A DNA stretch of 64,000 nucleotides from Litoditis marina (GCA_964036275.1 CAXIWQ010000038.1:92496-156495); one strand, 5' to 3'. Positions 36,099 to 51,000 are shown, counted from the stretch's first letter. Program-made: numbers and translations. The notes: a model not told the origin generated them from the sequence alone.

Positions 36099-39000
36099 AA
36101 AGTTTATACGGCTAACAATTCTGTTGCTCCCAGCTACAAAAACCTAATACGACTTTATATTCTGTGGCGCACAGCCACAAAAGACAAATTAACGCGGTTA
36201 TTGACTCTTTGCCGTGCAGCTACAGAAAAAAGTTTATATGGCTATCAAGTATGTTGTTCCCAGCTAGAAAAACCCAATACAACTATCTATTCTGTGGCAC
36301 ACAGCCACAAAATACGATATAACGCGGTTATCGACTCTTTGCCTTGCAGCTACAGAAAAAAGTTTATACGGCTATCAAGTCTGTTGCTCATGGCTACAAA
36401 AACCTAATACGACTTTATATCCTGTGGCGCACAGCCACAAAAGACAAATTAACGCGGTTATTACCTCTTTGCCTTGCAGCTACAGAAAAAAGTTCATACG
36501 GCTATCAAGTCTGTTGCTCCCAGCTACAAAAACCTGATACGACAATCTATTCTGTGGCGCACAGCCACAAAGACGAATTAACGCGGTTATTGACATTTTG
36601 ACTTGCAGCTACAAAAAAAAATCATACGGCTATCAAGTCTGTTGCTTCCAACTACAAAAACATAATACGACTTTATATTCTGTGGCGCACAGCCACAAAA
36701 GACAAATTAACGCGGTTATTACCTCTTTGCCTTGCAGCTACAGAAAAAAAGTTTATACGGCTATCAAGTCTGTTGCTCCCAGCTACAAAAACCTAATACG
36801 ACTTTATATTCTGTGGCGCACAGCCACAAAAGACAAATTAACGCGGTTATTGACTCTTTGCCGTGCAGCTACAGAAAAAAGTTTATATGGCTATCAAGTA
36901 TGTTGCTCCCAGCTAGAAAAACCCAATACAACTATCTATTCTGTGGCACACAGCCACAAAATACGATATAACGCGGTTATCGACTCTTTGCCTTGCAGCT
37001 ACAGAAAAAAGTTTATACGGCTATCAAGTCTGTTGCTCATGGCTACAAAAACCTAATACGACTTTATATCCTGTGGCGCATAGCCACAAAATACGAATTA
37101 ACGCGGTTATTACCTCTTTGCCTTGCAGCTACAGAAAAAAGTGCATACGGCTATCAAGTCTGTTGCTCCCAGCTACAAAAACCTGATACGACAATCTATT
37201 CTGTGGCGCACAGCCACAAAAGACAAATTAACGCGGTTATTACCTCTTTGCCTTGCAGCTACAGAAAAAAGTTTATACGGCTATCAAGTCTGTTGCTCCC
37301 AGCTACAAAAACCTAATACGACTTTATATTCTGTGGCGCACAGCCACAAAAGACAAATTAACGCGGTTATTGACTCTTTGCCGTGCAGCTACAGAAAAAA
37401 GTTTATACGGCTATCAAGTATGTTGCTCCCAGCTACAAAAACCTAATACGACTATCTATTATGTGGCGCACAGCCACAAAAGACAAATTAACGCGGTTAT
37501 TACCTCTTTGCCTTGCAGCTACAGAAAAAAAGTTTATACGGCTATCAAGTCTGTTGCTCATGGCTACAAAAACCTAATACGACTTTATATTCTGTGGCGC
37601 ACAGCCACAAAAGACAAATTAACGCGGTTATTGACTTTTTGCCGTGCAGCTACAGAAAAAAGTTTATACGGCTATCAAGTATGTTGCTCCCAGCTACAAA
37701 AACCTAATACGACTATCTATTCTGTGGCGCACAGCCACAAAATACGAATTAACGCGGTTATCGACTGTTTGCTTTGCAGCTACAGAAAAAAGTTAATACG
37801 GCTATCAAGTCTGTTGCTCCCAGCTACAAAAACCTGATACGACAATATATTCTGTGGCGCACAGCCACAAAAGACAAATTAACGCGGTTATTACCTCTTT
37901 GCCTTGCAGCTACAGAAAAAAGTTTATACGGCTATCAAGTCTGTTGCTCATGGCTACAAAAACCTAATACGACTTTATATTCTGTGGCGCACAGCCACAA
38001 AAGACAAATTAACGCGGTTATTGACTCTTTGCCGTGCAGCTACAGAAAAAAGTTTATACGGCTATCAAGTATGTTGCTCCCAGCTACAAAAACCTAATAC
38101 GACTATCTATTCTGTGGCGCACAGCCACAAAATACGAATTAACGCGGTTATCGACTGTTTGCTTTGCAGCTACAGAAAAAAGTTAATACGTCTATCAAGT
38201 CTGTTGCTCCCAGCTACAAAAACCTAATACGACAATCTATTCTGTGGCGCACAGCCACAAAAACGAATTAACGCGGTTATTGACATTTTGACTTGCAGCT
38301 ACAAAAAAAATCATACGGCTATCAAGTCTGTTGCTCCCAACTACAAAAACATAATACGACTTTATATTCTGTGGCGCACAGCCACAAAATACAAATTAAC
38401 GCGGTTATTGACTCTTTGCCTTGCAGTTACAGAGAACATTTCATACGGCTATCAAATCTGTTGCTCCCAGCTACAAAAACCTAATACGACAATCTATTCT
38501 GTGGCGCACAGCCACAAAATACGAATTAACGCGGTTATCGACTCTTTGCCTAGCAGCTACAGAAAAAAGTTTATACGGCTATCAAGTCTGTTGCTCCCAG
38601 CTACAAAAACCTAATACGACAATCTATTCTGTGGCGCACAGCCACAAAATACGAATTTACGCGGTTATCGACTCTTTGCCTTGCAGCTACAGAAAAAAGT
38701 TTATACGGCTATCAAGTCTGTTGCTCATGGCTACAAAAACCTAATACGACTTTATATCCTGTGGCGCACAGCCACAAAATACAAATTAACGCGGTTATTG
38801 ACTCTTTGCCTTGCAGTTACAGAGAACATTTCATACGGCTATCAAATCTGTTGCTCCCAGCTACAAAAACCTAATACGACAATCTATTCTGTGGCGCACA
38901 GCCACAAAATACGAATTAACGTGGTTATCGACTCTTTGCCTTGCAGCTACAGAAAAAAAGTTTATACGGCTTTCAAGTCTGTTGCTCATGGCTACAAAAA

Positions 39001-39731
39001 CCTAATGCGACTTTATATCCTGTGGCGCACAGCCACAAAAGACAAATTAACGCGGTTATTACCTCTTTGCCTTGCAGCTACAGAAAGAAGTTCATACGGC
39101 TATCAAGTCTGTTGCTCCCAGCTACAAAAACCTGATACGACAATCTATTCTAAGGCGCACAGCCACAAAAGACAAATTAACGCGGTTATTACCTCTTTGC
39201 CTTGCAGCTACAGAAAGAAGTTCATACGGCTATCAAGTCTGTTGCTCCCAGCTACAAAAACCTAATACGACTTTGTATTCTGTGGCGCACAGCCACAAAA
39301 GACAAATTAACGCGGTTATTGACTCTTTGCCGTGCAGCTACAGGGAAAAGGTTATACGGCTATCAAGTATGTTGCTCCCAGCTACAAAAACCTAATACGA
39401 CTATCTATTCTGTGGCGCACAGCCACAAATTACGAATTAACGCGGTTATCGACTCTTTGCCTTGCAGCTACAGAGAACAGTTCATACGGCTATCAAATCT
39501 GTTGCTCCCAGCTACAAAAACCTAATACGACAATCTATTCTGTGGCGCACAGCCACAAAATACGAATTATCGCGGTTATTGACATTTTGACTTGCAGCTA
39601 CAAAAAAAATCATACGGCTATCAAGTCTGTTGCTCCCAACTACAAAAACATAATACGACTTTATATTCTGTGGCGCACAGCCACAAAATACAAATTAACG
39701 CGGTTATTGACTCTTTGCCTTGCAGTTACAG
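35639..39731 (+). repeat. Long duplicated block, copy 2 (4093 bp)
   Basis: Copy of 30190-33892 with one extra three-monomer unit (390 bp, about 37774-38163). This extra unit repeats the preceding CATGGCTAC, CCGTGCAGC and CGACTGTTTGC trio. The duplication must post-date the fixation of the private variants it shares with copy 1. Confidence 0.92.
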
Positions 39732-42045
39732 AGAACATTTCATACGGCTATCAAATCTGTTGCTCCCAGCTACAAAAACCTAATACGACAATCTATTCTG
39801 TGGCGCACAGCCACAAAATACGAATTAACGCGGTTATCGACTCTTTGCCTAGCAGCTACAGAAAAAAGTTTATACGGCTATCAAGTCTGTTGCTCCCAGC
39901 TACAAAAACCTAATACGACAATCTATTCTGTGGCGCACAGCCACAAAATACGAATTTACGCGGTTATCGACTCTTTGCCTTGCAGCTACAGAAAAAAGTT
40001 TATACGGCTATCAAGTCTGTTGCTCATGGCTACAAAAACCTAATACGACTTTATATCCTGTGGCGCACAGCCACAAAATACAAATTAACGCGGTTATTGA
40101 CTCTTTGCCTTGCAGTTACAGAGAACATTTCATACGGCTATCAAATCTGTTGCTCCCAGCTACAAAAACCTAATACGACAATCTATTCTGTGGCGCACAG
40201 CCACAAAATACGAATTAACGTGGTTATCGACTCTTTGCCTTGCAGCTACAGAAAAAAAGTTTATACGGCTTTCAAGTCTGTTGCTCATGGCTACAAAAAC
40301 CTAATGCGACTTTATATCCTGTGGCGCACAGCCACAAAAGACAAATTAACGCGGTTATTACCTCTTTGCCTTGCAGCTACAGAAAAAAGTTCATACGGCT
40401 ATCAAGTCTGTTGCTCCCAGCTACAAAAACCTGATACGACAATCTATTCTAAGGCGCACAGCCACAAAAGACAAATTAACGCGGTTATTACCTCTTTGCC
40501 TTGCAGCTACAGAAAGAAGTTCATACGGCTATCAAGTCTGTTGCTCCCAGCTACAAAAACCTAATACGACTTTGTATTCTGTGGCGCACAGCCACAAAAG
40601 ACAAATTAACGCGGTTATTGACTCTTTGCCGTGCAGCTACAGGGAAAAGGTTATACGGCTATCAAGTATGTTGCTCCCAGCTACAAAAACCTAATACGAC
40701 TATCTATTCTGTGGCGCACAGCCACAAATTACGAATTAACGCGGTTATCGACTCTTTGCCTTGCAGCTACAGAGAACAGTTCATACGGCTATCAAATCTG
40801 TTGCTCCCAGCTACAAAAACCTAATACGACAATCTATTCTGTGGCGCACAGCCACAAAATACGAATTATCGCGGTTATTGACATTTTGACTTGCAGCTAC
40901 AAAAAAAATCATACGGCTATCAAGTCTGTTGCTCCCAACTACAAAAACATAATACGACTTTATATTCTGTGGCGCACAGCCACAAAATACAAATTAACGC
41001 GGTTATTGACTCTTTGCCTTGCAGTTACAGAGAACATTTCATACGGCTATCAAATCTGTTGCTCCCAGCTACAAAAACCTAATACGACAATCTATTCTGT
41101 GGCGCACAGCCACAAAATACGAATTAACGCGGTTATCGACTCTTTGCCTAGCAGCTACAGAAAAAAGTTTATACGGCTATCAAGTCTGTTGCTCCCAGCT
41201 ACAAAAACCTAATACGACAATCTATTCTGTGGCGCACAGCCACAAAATACGAATTTACGCGGTTATCGACTCTTTGCCTTGCAGCTACAGAAAAAAGTTT
41301 ATACGGCTATCAAGTCTGTTGCTCATGGCTACAAAAACCTAATACGACTTTATATCCTGTGGCGCACAGCCACAAAATACAAATTAACGCGGTTATTGAC
41401 TCTTTGCCTTGCAGTTACAGAGAACATTTCATACGGCTATCAAATCTGTTGCTCCCAGCTACAAAAACCTAATACGACAATCTATTCTGTGGCGCACAGC
41501 CACAAAATACGAATTAACGTGGTTATAGACTCTTTGCCTTGCAGCTACAGAAAAAAAGTTTATACGGCTTTCAAGTCTGTTGCTCATGGCTACAAAAACC
41601 TAATGCGACTTTATATCCTGTGGCGCACAGCCACAAAAGACAAATTAACGCGGTTATTACCTCTTTGCCTTGCAGCTACAGAAAGAAGTTCATACGGCTA
41701 TCAAGTCTGTTGCTCCCAGCTACAAAAACCTAATACGACTTTGTATTCTGTGGCGCACAGCCACAAAAGACAAATTAACGCGGTTATTGACTCTTTGCCG
41801 TGCAGCTACAGGGAAAAGGTTATACGGCTATCAAGTATGTTGCTCCCAGCTACAAAAACCTAATACGACTATCTATTCTGTGGCGCACAGCCACAAATTA
41901 CGAATTAACGCGGTTATCGACTCTTTGCCTTGCAGCTACAGAGAACAGTTCATACGGCTATCAAATCTGTTGCTCCCAGCTACAAAAACCTAATACGACA
42001 ATCTATTCTGTGGCGCACAGCCACAAAATACGAATTATCGCGGTT
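38272..42045 (+). repeat. 1299-bp tandem HOR, three copies
   Basis: Copies at 38272-39570, 39571-40869 and 40870 to about 42045 are nearly identical, with a ten-monomer unit minus 1 bp. The third copy lacks one monomer, so the offset drops from 1299 to 1169 bp after about 41670. Markers per unit are: GACATTTTGACTTG, CCTAGCAGCTAC, GAATTTACGCGG, AACGTGGTTATCG, CGGCTTTCAAG, CTAATGCGAC, TTCTAAGGCGCAC, ACTTTGTATTC, AGGGAAAAGG and AAATTACGAATT. Private changes are GAAAAAAG for GAAAGAAG near 40385 and TTATAGAC near 41524. Confidence 0.93.
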
Positions 42046-45000
42046 ATCGACTTGTTGGCTTGCAGCTACAGAGAAAAGTTTATACGGCTATCAAGTCTGT
42101 TGCTCCCAGCTACAAAAACCTGATACGACAATCTATTCTGTGGCGCACAGCTACAAAAGACAAATTAACGCGGTTATTACCTCTTTGCTTTGCAGCTACA
42201 GAAAAAAGTTCATACGGCTATCAAGTCTGTTGCTCCCAGCTACGAAAACCTAATTCGACTTTATATTCTGTGGCGCACAGCCACAAAAGACAAATTAACG
42301 CGGTTATTGACTCTTTGCCGTGCAGCTACAGGAAAAAGGTTATACGGCTATCAAGTATGTTGCTCCCAGCTACAAAAACCTAATACTATTCTGTGGCGCA
42401 CAGCCACAAAATACGAATTAACGCGGTTATCGACTCTTTGCCTTGCAGCTACAGAGAACAGTTCATACGGCTATCAAATCTGTTGCTCCCAGCTACAAAA
42501 ACCTAATACGACAATCTTTTCTGTGGCGCACAGCCACAAAATACGAATTATCGCGGTTATCGACTTGTTGGCTTGCAGCTACAGAGAAAAGTTCATACGG
42601 CTATCAAGTCTGTTGCTCCCAGCTACAAAAACCTGATACGACAATCTATTCTGTGGCGCACAGCCACAAAAGACAAATTAACGCGGTTATTACCTCTTTG
42701 CCTTGCAGCTACAGAAAAAAGTTCATACGGCTATCAAGTCTGTTGCTCCCAGCTACGAAAACCTAATACGACTTTATATTCTGTGGCGCACAGCCACAAA
42801 AGACAAATTAACGCGGTTATTGACTCTTTGCCGTGCAGCTACAGGAAAAAGGTTATACGGCTATCAAGTATGTTGCTCCCAGCTACAAAAACCTAATACT
42901 ATTCTGTGGCGCACAGCCACAAAATACGAATTATCGCGGTTATCGACTTGTTGGCTTGCAGCTACAGAGAAAAGTTTATACGGCTATCAAGTCTGTTGCT
43001 CCCAGCTACAAAAACCTGATACGACAATCTATTCTGTGGCGCACAGCCACAAAAGACAAATTAACGCGGTTATTACCTCTTTGCCTTGCAGCTACAGAAA
43101 AAAGTTCATACGGCTATCAAGTCTGTTGCTCCCAGCTACGAAAACCTAATTCGACTTTATATTCTGTGGCGCACAGCCACAAAAGACAAATTAACGCGGT
43201 TATTGACTCTTTGCCGTGCAGCTACAGGAAAAAGGTTATACGGCTATCAAGTATGTTGCTCCCAGCTACAAAAACCTAATACTATTCTGTGGCGCACAGC
43301 CACAAAATACGAATTAACGCGGTTATCGACTCTTTGCCTTGCAGCTACAGAGAACAGTTCATACGGCTATCAAATCTGTTGCTCCCAGCTACAAAAACCT
43401 AATACGACAATCTTTTCTGTGGCGCACAGCCACAAAATACGAATTATCGCGGTTATCGACTTGTTGGCTTGCAGCTACAGAGAAAAGTTCATACGGCTAT
43501 CAAGTCTGTTGCTCCCAGCTACAAAAACCTGATACGACAATCTATTCTGTGGCGCACAGCCACAAAAGACAAATTAACGCGGTTATTACCTCTTTGCCTT
43601 GCAGCTACAGAAAAAAGTTCATACGGCTATCAAGTCTGTTGCTCCCAGCTACGAAAACCTAATACGACTTTATATTCTGTGGCGCACAGCCACAAAAGAC
43701 AAATTAACGCGGTTATTGACTCTTTGCCGTGCAGCTACAGGAAAAAGGTTATACGGCTATCAAGTATGTTGCTCCCAGCTACAAAAACCTAATACTATTC
43801 TGTGGCGCACAGCCACAAAATACGAATTATCGCGGTTATCGACTTGTTGGCTTGCAGCTACAGAGAAAAGTTCATACGGCTATCAAGTCTGTTGCTCCCA
43901 GCTACAAAAACCTGATACGACAATCTATTCTGTGGCGCACAGCCACAAAAGACAAATTAACGCGGTTATTACCTCTTTGCCTTGCAGCTACAGAAAAAAG
44001 TTCATACGGCTATCAAGTCTGTTGCTCCCAGCTACGAAAACCTAATTCGACTTTATATTCTGTGGCGCACAGCCACAAAAGACAAATTAACGCGGTTATT
44101 GACTCTTTGCCGTGCAGCTACAGGAAAAAGGTTATACGGCTATCAAGTATGTTGCTCCCAGCTACAAAAACCTAATACTATTCTGTGGCGCACAGCCACA
44201 AAATACGAATTAACGCGGTTATCGACTCTTTGCCTTGCAGCTACAGAGAACAGTTCATACGGCTATCAAATCTGTTGCTCCCAGCTACAAAAACCTAATA
44301 CGACAATCTTTTCTGTGGCGCACAGCCACAAAATACGAATTATCGCGGTTATCGACTTGTTGGCTTGCAGCTACAGAGAAAAGTTCATACGGCTATCAAG
44401 TCTGTTGCTCCCAGCTACAAAAACCCGATACGACAATCTATTCTGTGGCGCACAGCCACAAAAGACAAATTAACGCGGTTATTACCTCTTTGCCTTGCAG
44501 CTACAGAAAAAAGTTCATACGGCTATCAAGTCTGTTGCTCCCAGCTACGAAAACCTAATACGACTTTATATTCTGTGGCGCACAGCCACAAAAGACAAAT
44601 TAACGCGGTTATTGACTCTTTGCCGTGCAGCTACAGGAAAAAGGTTATACGGCTATCAAGTATGTTGCTCCCAGCTACAAAAACCTAATACTATTCTGTG
44701 GCGCACAGCCACAAAATACGAATTATCGCGGTTATCGACTTGTTGGCTTGCAGCTACAGAGAAAAGTTCATACGGCTATCAAGTCTGTTGCTCCCAGCTA
44801 CAAAAACCTGATACGACAATCTATTCTGTGGCGCACAGCCACAAAAGACAAATTAACGCGGTTATTACCTCTTTGCCTTGCAGCTACAGAAAAAAGTTCA
44901 TACGGCTATCAAGTCTGTTGCTCCCAGCTACGAAAACCTAATTCGACTTTATATTCTGTGGCGCACAGCCACAAAAGACAAATTAACGCGGTTATTGACT

Positions 45001-47456
45001 CTTTGCCGTGCAGCTACAGGAAAAAGGTTATACGGCTATCAAGTATGTTGCTCCCAGCTACAAAAACCTAATACTATTCTGTGGCGCACAGCCACAAAAT
45101 ACGAATTAACGCGGTTATCGACTCTTTGCCTTGCAGCTACAGAGAACAGTCCATACGGCTATCAAATCTGTTGCTCCCAGCTACAAAAACCTAATACGAC
45201 AATCTATTCTGTGGCGCACAGCCACAAAATACGAATTATCGCGGTTATCGACTTGTTGGCTTGCAGCTACAGAGAAAAGTTTATACGGCTATCAAGTCTG
45301 TTGCTCCCAGCTACAAAAACCTGATACGACAATCTATTCTGTGGCGCACAGCTACAAAAGACAAATTAACGCGGTTATTACCTCTTTGCTTTGCAGCTAC
45401 AGAAAAAAGTTCATACGGCTATCAAGTCTGTTGCTCCCAGCTACGAAAACCTAATTCGACTTTATATTCTGTGGCGCACAGCCACAAAAGACAAATTAAC
45501 GCGGTTATTGACTCTTTGCCGTGCAGCTACAGGAAAAAGGTTATACGGCTATCAAGTATGTTGCTCCCAGCTACAAAAACCTAATACTATTCTGTGGCGC
45601 ACAGCCACAAAATACGAATTAACGCGGTTATCGACTCTTTGCCTTGCAGCTACAGAGAACAGTTCATACGGCTATCAAATCTGTTGCTCCCAGCTACAAA
45701 AACCTAATACGACAATCTTTTCTGTGGCGCACAGCCACAAAATACGAATTATCGCGGTTATCGACTTGTTGGCTTGCAGCTACAGAGAAAAGTTCATACG
45801 GCTATCAAGTCTGTTGCTCCCAGCTACAAAAACCTGATACGACAATCTATTCTGTGGCGCACAGCCACAAAAGACAAATTAACGCGGTTATTACCTCTTT
45901 GCCTTGCAGCTACAGAAAAAAGTTCATACGGCTATCAAGTCTGTTGCTCCCAGCTACGAAAACCTAATACGACTTTATATTCTGTGGCGCACAGCCACAA
46001 AAGACAAATTAACGCGGTTATTGACTCTTTGCCGTGCAGCTACAGGAAAAAGGTTATACGGCTATCAAGTATGTTGCTCCCAGCTACAAAAACCTAATAC
46101 TATTCTGTGGCGCACAGCCACAAAATACGAATTATCGCGGTTATCGACTTGTTGGCTTGCAGCTACAGAGAAAAGTTTATACGGCTATCAAGTCTGTTGC
46201 TCCCAGCTACAAAAACCTGATACGACAATCTATTCTGTGGCGCACAGCCACAAAAGACAAATTAACGCGGTTATTACCTCTTTGCCTTGCAGCTACAGAA
46301 AAAAGTTCATACGGCTATCAAGTCTGTTGCTCCCAGCTACGAAAACCTAATTCGACTTTATATTCTGTGGCGCACAGCCACAAAAGACAAATTAACGCGG
46401 TTATTGACTCTTTGCCGTGCAGCTACAGGAAAAAGGTTATACGGCTATCAAGTATGTTGCTCCCAGCTACAAAAACCTAATACTATTCTGTGGCGCACAG
46501 CCACAAAATACGAATTAACGCGGTTATCGACTCTTTGCCTTGCAGTTACAGAGAACAGTTCATACGGCTATCAAATCTGTTGCTCCCAGCTACAAAAACC
46601 TAATACGACAATCTTTTCTGTGGCGCACAGCCACAAAATACGAATTATCGCGGTTATCGACTTGTTGGCTTGCAGCTACAGAGAAAAGTTCATACGGCTA
46701 TCAAGTCTGTTGCTCCCAGCTACAAAAACCTGATACGACAATCTATTCTGTGGCGCACAGCCACAAAAGACAAATTAACGCGGTTATTACCTCTTTGCCT
46801 TGCAGCTACAGAAAAAAGTTCATACGGCTATCAAGTCTGTTGCTCCCAGCTACGAAAACCTAATACGACTTTATATTCTGTGGCGCACAGCCACAAAAGA
46901 CAAATTAACGCGGTTATTGACTCTTTGCCGTGCAGCTACAGGAAAAAGGTTATACGGCTATCAAGTATGTTGCTCCCAGCTACAAAAACCTAATACTATT
47001 CTGTGGCGCACAGCCACAAAATACGAATTATCGCGGTTATCGACTTGTTGGCTTGCAGCTACAGAGAAAAGTTCATACGGCTATCAAGTCTGTTGCTCCC
47101 AGCTACAAAAACCTGATACGACAATCTATTCTGTGGCGCACAGCCACAAAAGACAAATTAACGCGGTTATTACCTCTTTGCCTTGCAGCTACAGAAAAAA
47201 GTTCATACGGCTATCAAGTCTGTTGCTCCCAGCTACGAAAACCTAATTCGACTTTATATTCTGTGGCGCACAGCCACAAAAGACAAATTAACGCGGTTAT
47301 TGACTCTTTGCCGTGCAGCTACAGGAAAAAGGTTATACGGCTATCAAGTATGTTGCTCCCAGCTACAAAAACCTAATACTATTCTGTGGCGCACAGCCAC
47401 AAAATACGAATTAACGCGGTTATCGACTCTTTGCCTTGCAGCTACAGAGAACAGTC
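41930..47456 (+). repeat. 896-bp HOR nested in a 3201-bp super-repeat
   Basis: The pattern of units is 513 bp (41930-42442), 896 bp three times (42443-43338, 43339-44234, 44235-45130), 513 bp (45131-45643), then 896 bp twice (45644-46539, 46540-47435). 513 is four monomers minus 7; 896 is seven monomers minus 14. The missing bases are 123-bp AATACTATTCTG monomers, alternately 383 and 513 bp apart. The sequence 513 plus three 896 units gives a 3201-bp super-unit: copy 1 is 41930-45130 and copy 2 is 45131 to about 47456 (truncated). Rare markers AGCTACAAAAGAC and TTTGCTTTGCAG recur 3201 bp apart (42150 and 45351). Confidence 0.94.
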
Positions 47457-48054
47457 CATACGGCTATCAAATCTGTTGCTCCCAGCTACAAAAACCCTAA
47501 TACGACAATCTATTCTGTGGCGCACAGCCACAAAATACGAATTATCGCGGTTATCGACTTGTTGGCTTGCAGCTACAGAGAAAAGTTCATACGGCTATCA
47601 AGTCTGTTGCTCCCAGCTACAAAAACCTGATACGACAATCTATTCTGTGGCGCACAGCCACAAAAGACAAATTAACGCGGTTATTACCTCTTTGCCTTGC
47701 AGCTACAAAAAAAAGTTTATACGGCTATCAAGTCTGTTGCTCATGGCTACAAAAACCTAATACGACTTTATATTCTGTGGCGCACAGCCACAAAAGACAA
47801 ATTAACGCGGTTATTGACTCTTTGCCGTGCAGCTACAGAAAAAAGTTTATACGGCTATCAAGTATGTTGCTCCCAGCTACAAAAACCTAATACGACTATC
47901 TATTCTGTGGCGCACAGCCACAAAATACGAATTAACGCGGTTATCGACTGTTTGCTTTGCAGCTACAGAAAAAAGTTAATACGGCTATCAAGTCTGTTGC
48001 TCCCAGCTACAAAAACCTAATACGACAATCTATTCTGTGGCGCACAGCCACAAA

Positions 48055-51000
48055 AACGAATTAACGCGGTTATTGACATTTTGACTTGCAGCTACAAAAA
48101 AAATCATACGGCTATCAAGTCTGTTGCTCCCAACTACAAAAACATAATACGACTTCATATTCTGTGGCGCACAGCCACAAAATACAAATTAACGCGGTTA
48201 TTGACTCTTTGCCTTGCAGTTACAGAGAACATTTCATACGGCTATCAAATCTGTTGCTCCCAGCTACAAAAACCTAATACGACAATCTATTCTGTGGCGC
48301 ACAGCCACAAAATACGAATTAACGCGGTTATCGACTCTTTGCCTAGCAGCTACAGAAAAAAGTTTATACGGCTATCAAATCTGTTGCTCCCAGCTACAAA
48401 AACCTAATACGACAATCTATTCTGTGGCGCACAGCCACAAAATACGAATTAACGTGGTTATCGACTCTTTGCCTTGCAGCTACAGAAAAAAAGTTTATAC
48501 GGCTCTCAAGTCTGTTGCTCATGGCTACAAAAACCTAATACGACTTTATATCCTGTGGCGCACAGCCACAAAAGACAAATTAACGCGGTTATTACCTCTT
48601 TGCCTTGCAGCTACAGAAAAAAGTTCATACGGCTATCAAGTCTGTTGCTCCCAGCTACAAAAACCTGATACGACAATCTATTCTAAGGCGCACAGCCACA
48701 AAAGACAAATTAACGCGGTTATTACCTCTTTGCCTTGCAGCTACAGAAAGAAGTTCATACGGCTATCAAGTCTGTTGCTCCCAGCTACAAAAACCTAATA
48801 CGACAATCTATTCTGTGGCGCACAGCCACAAAATACGAATTTACGCGGTTATCGACTCTTTGCCTTGCAGCTACAGAAAAAAGTTTATACGGCTATCAAG
48901 TCTGTTGCTCATGGCTACAAAAACCTAATACGACTTTATATCCTGTGGCGCACAGCCACAAAATACAAATTAACGCGGTTATTGACTCTTTGCCGTGCAG
49001 CTACAGGGAAAAGGTTATACGGCTATCAAGTATGTTGCTCCCAGCTACAAAAACCTGATACGACAATCTATTCTGTGGCGCACAGCCACAAAAGACAAAT
49101 TAACGCGGTTATTACCTATTTGCCTTGCAGCTACAGAAAAAAGTTCATACGGCTATCAAGTCTGTTGCTCCCAGCTACGAAAACCTAATTCGACTTTATA
49201 TTCTGTGGCGCACAGCCACAAAAGACAAATTAACGCGCTTATTGACTCTTTGCCGTGCAGCTACAGGAAAAAGGTTATACGGCTATCAAGTATGTTGCTC
49301 CCAGCTACAAAAACCTAATACTATTCTGTGGCGCACAGCCACAAAATACGAATTAACGCGGTTATCGACTCTTTGCCTTGCAGCTACAGAGAACAGTTTA
49401 TACGGCTATCAAATCTGTTGCTCCCAGCTACAAAAACCTAATACGACAATCTTTTCTGTGGCGCACAGCCACAAAATACGAATTATCGCGGTTATCGACT
49501 TGTTGGCTTGCAGCTACAGAGAAAAGTTCATACGGCTATCAAGTCTGTTGCTCCCAGCTACAAAAACCTGATACGACAATCTATTCTGTGGCGCACAGCC
49601 ACAAAAGACAAATTAACGCGGTTATTACCTCTTTGCCTTGCAGCTACAGAAAAAAGTTCATACGGCTATCAAGTCTGTTGCTCCCAGCTACGAAAACCTA
49701 ATACGACTTTATATTCTGTGGCGCACAGCCACAAAAGACAAACTAACGCGGTTGTTGACTCTTTGCCGTGCAGCTACAGGAAAAAGGTTATACGGCTATC
49801 AAGTATGTTGCTCCCAGCTACAAAAACCTAATACTATTCTGTGGCGCACAGCCACAAAATACGAATTAACGCGGGTATCGACTCTTTGCCTTGCAGCTAC
49901 AGAGAACAGTTCATACGGCTATCTAATCTGTTGCTCCCAGCTACAAAAACCTAATACGACAATCTATTCTGTGGCGCACAGCCACAAAATACGAATTATC
50001 GCGGTTATCGACTTGTTGGTCTGCAGCTAAAGAGAAAAGTTCATACGGCTATCAAGTCTGTTGCTCCCAGCTACAAAAACCTAATACGACTGTATATTCT
50101 GTGGCGCACAGCCACAAAAGACGAATTAACGCGGTTATTGACTCTTTGCCTCGCAGTTACAGAGAACATTTCATACGGCTATCAAATCTGTTGCTCCCAG
50201 CTACAAACACCTAATACGACAATCTATTTTGTGGCGCACAGCCACAAAGACGAATTAACGCGGTTATTGACATTTTGACTTGCAGCTACAAAAAAAATCA
50301 TACGGCTATCAAGTCTGTTGCTCCCAACTACAAAAACATAATACGACTTTATATTCTGTGGCGCACAGCCACAAAATACAAATTAACGCGGTTATTGACT
50401 CTTTGCCTTGCAGTTACAGAGAACATTTCATACGGCTATCAAATCTGTTGCTCCCAGCTACAAAAACCTAATACGACAAACTATTCTGTGGCGCACAGCC
50501 ACAAAATACGAATTAACGCGGTTATCGACTCTTTGCCTAGCAGCTACAGAAAAAAGTTTATACGGCTATCAAATCTGTTGCTCCCAGCTACAAAAACCTA
50601 ATACGACAATCTATTCTGTGGCGCACAGCCACAAAATACGAATTAACGTGGTTATCGACTCTTTGCCTTGCAGCTACAGAAAAAAAGTTTATACGGCTCT
50701 CAAGTCTGTTGCTCATGGCTACAAAAACCTAATACGACTTTATATCCTGTGGCGCACAGCCACAAAAGACAAATTAACGCGGTTATTACCTCTTTGCCTT
50801 GCAGCTACAGAAAAAAGTTCATACGGCTATCAAGTCTGTTGCTCCCAGCTACAAAAACCTGATACGACAATCTATTCTAAGGCGCACAGCCACAAAAGAC
50901 AAATTAACGCGGTTATTACCTCTTTGCCTTGCAGCTACAGAAAGAAGTTCATACGGCTATCAAGTCTGTTGCTCCCAGCTACAAAAACCTAATACGACAA

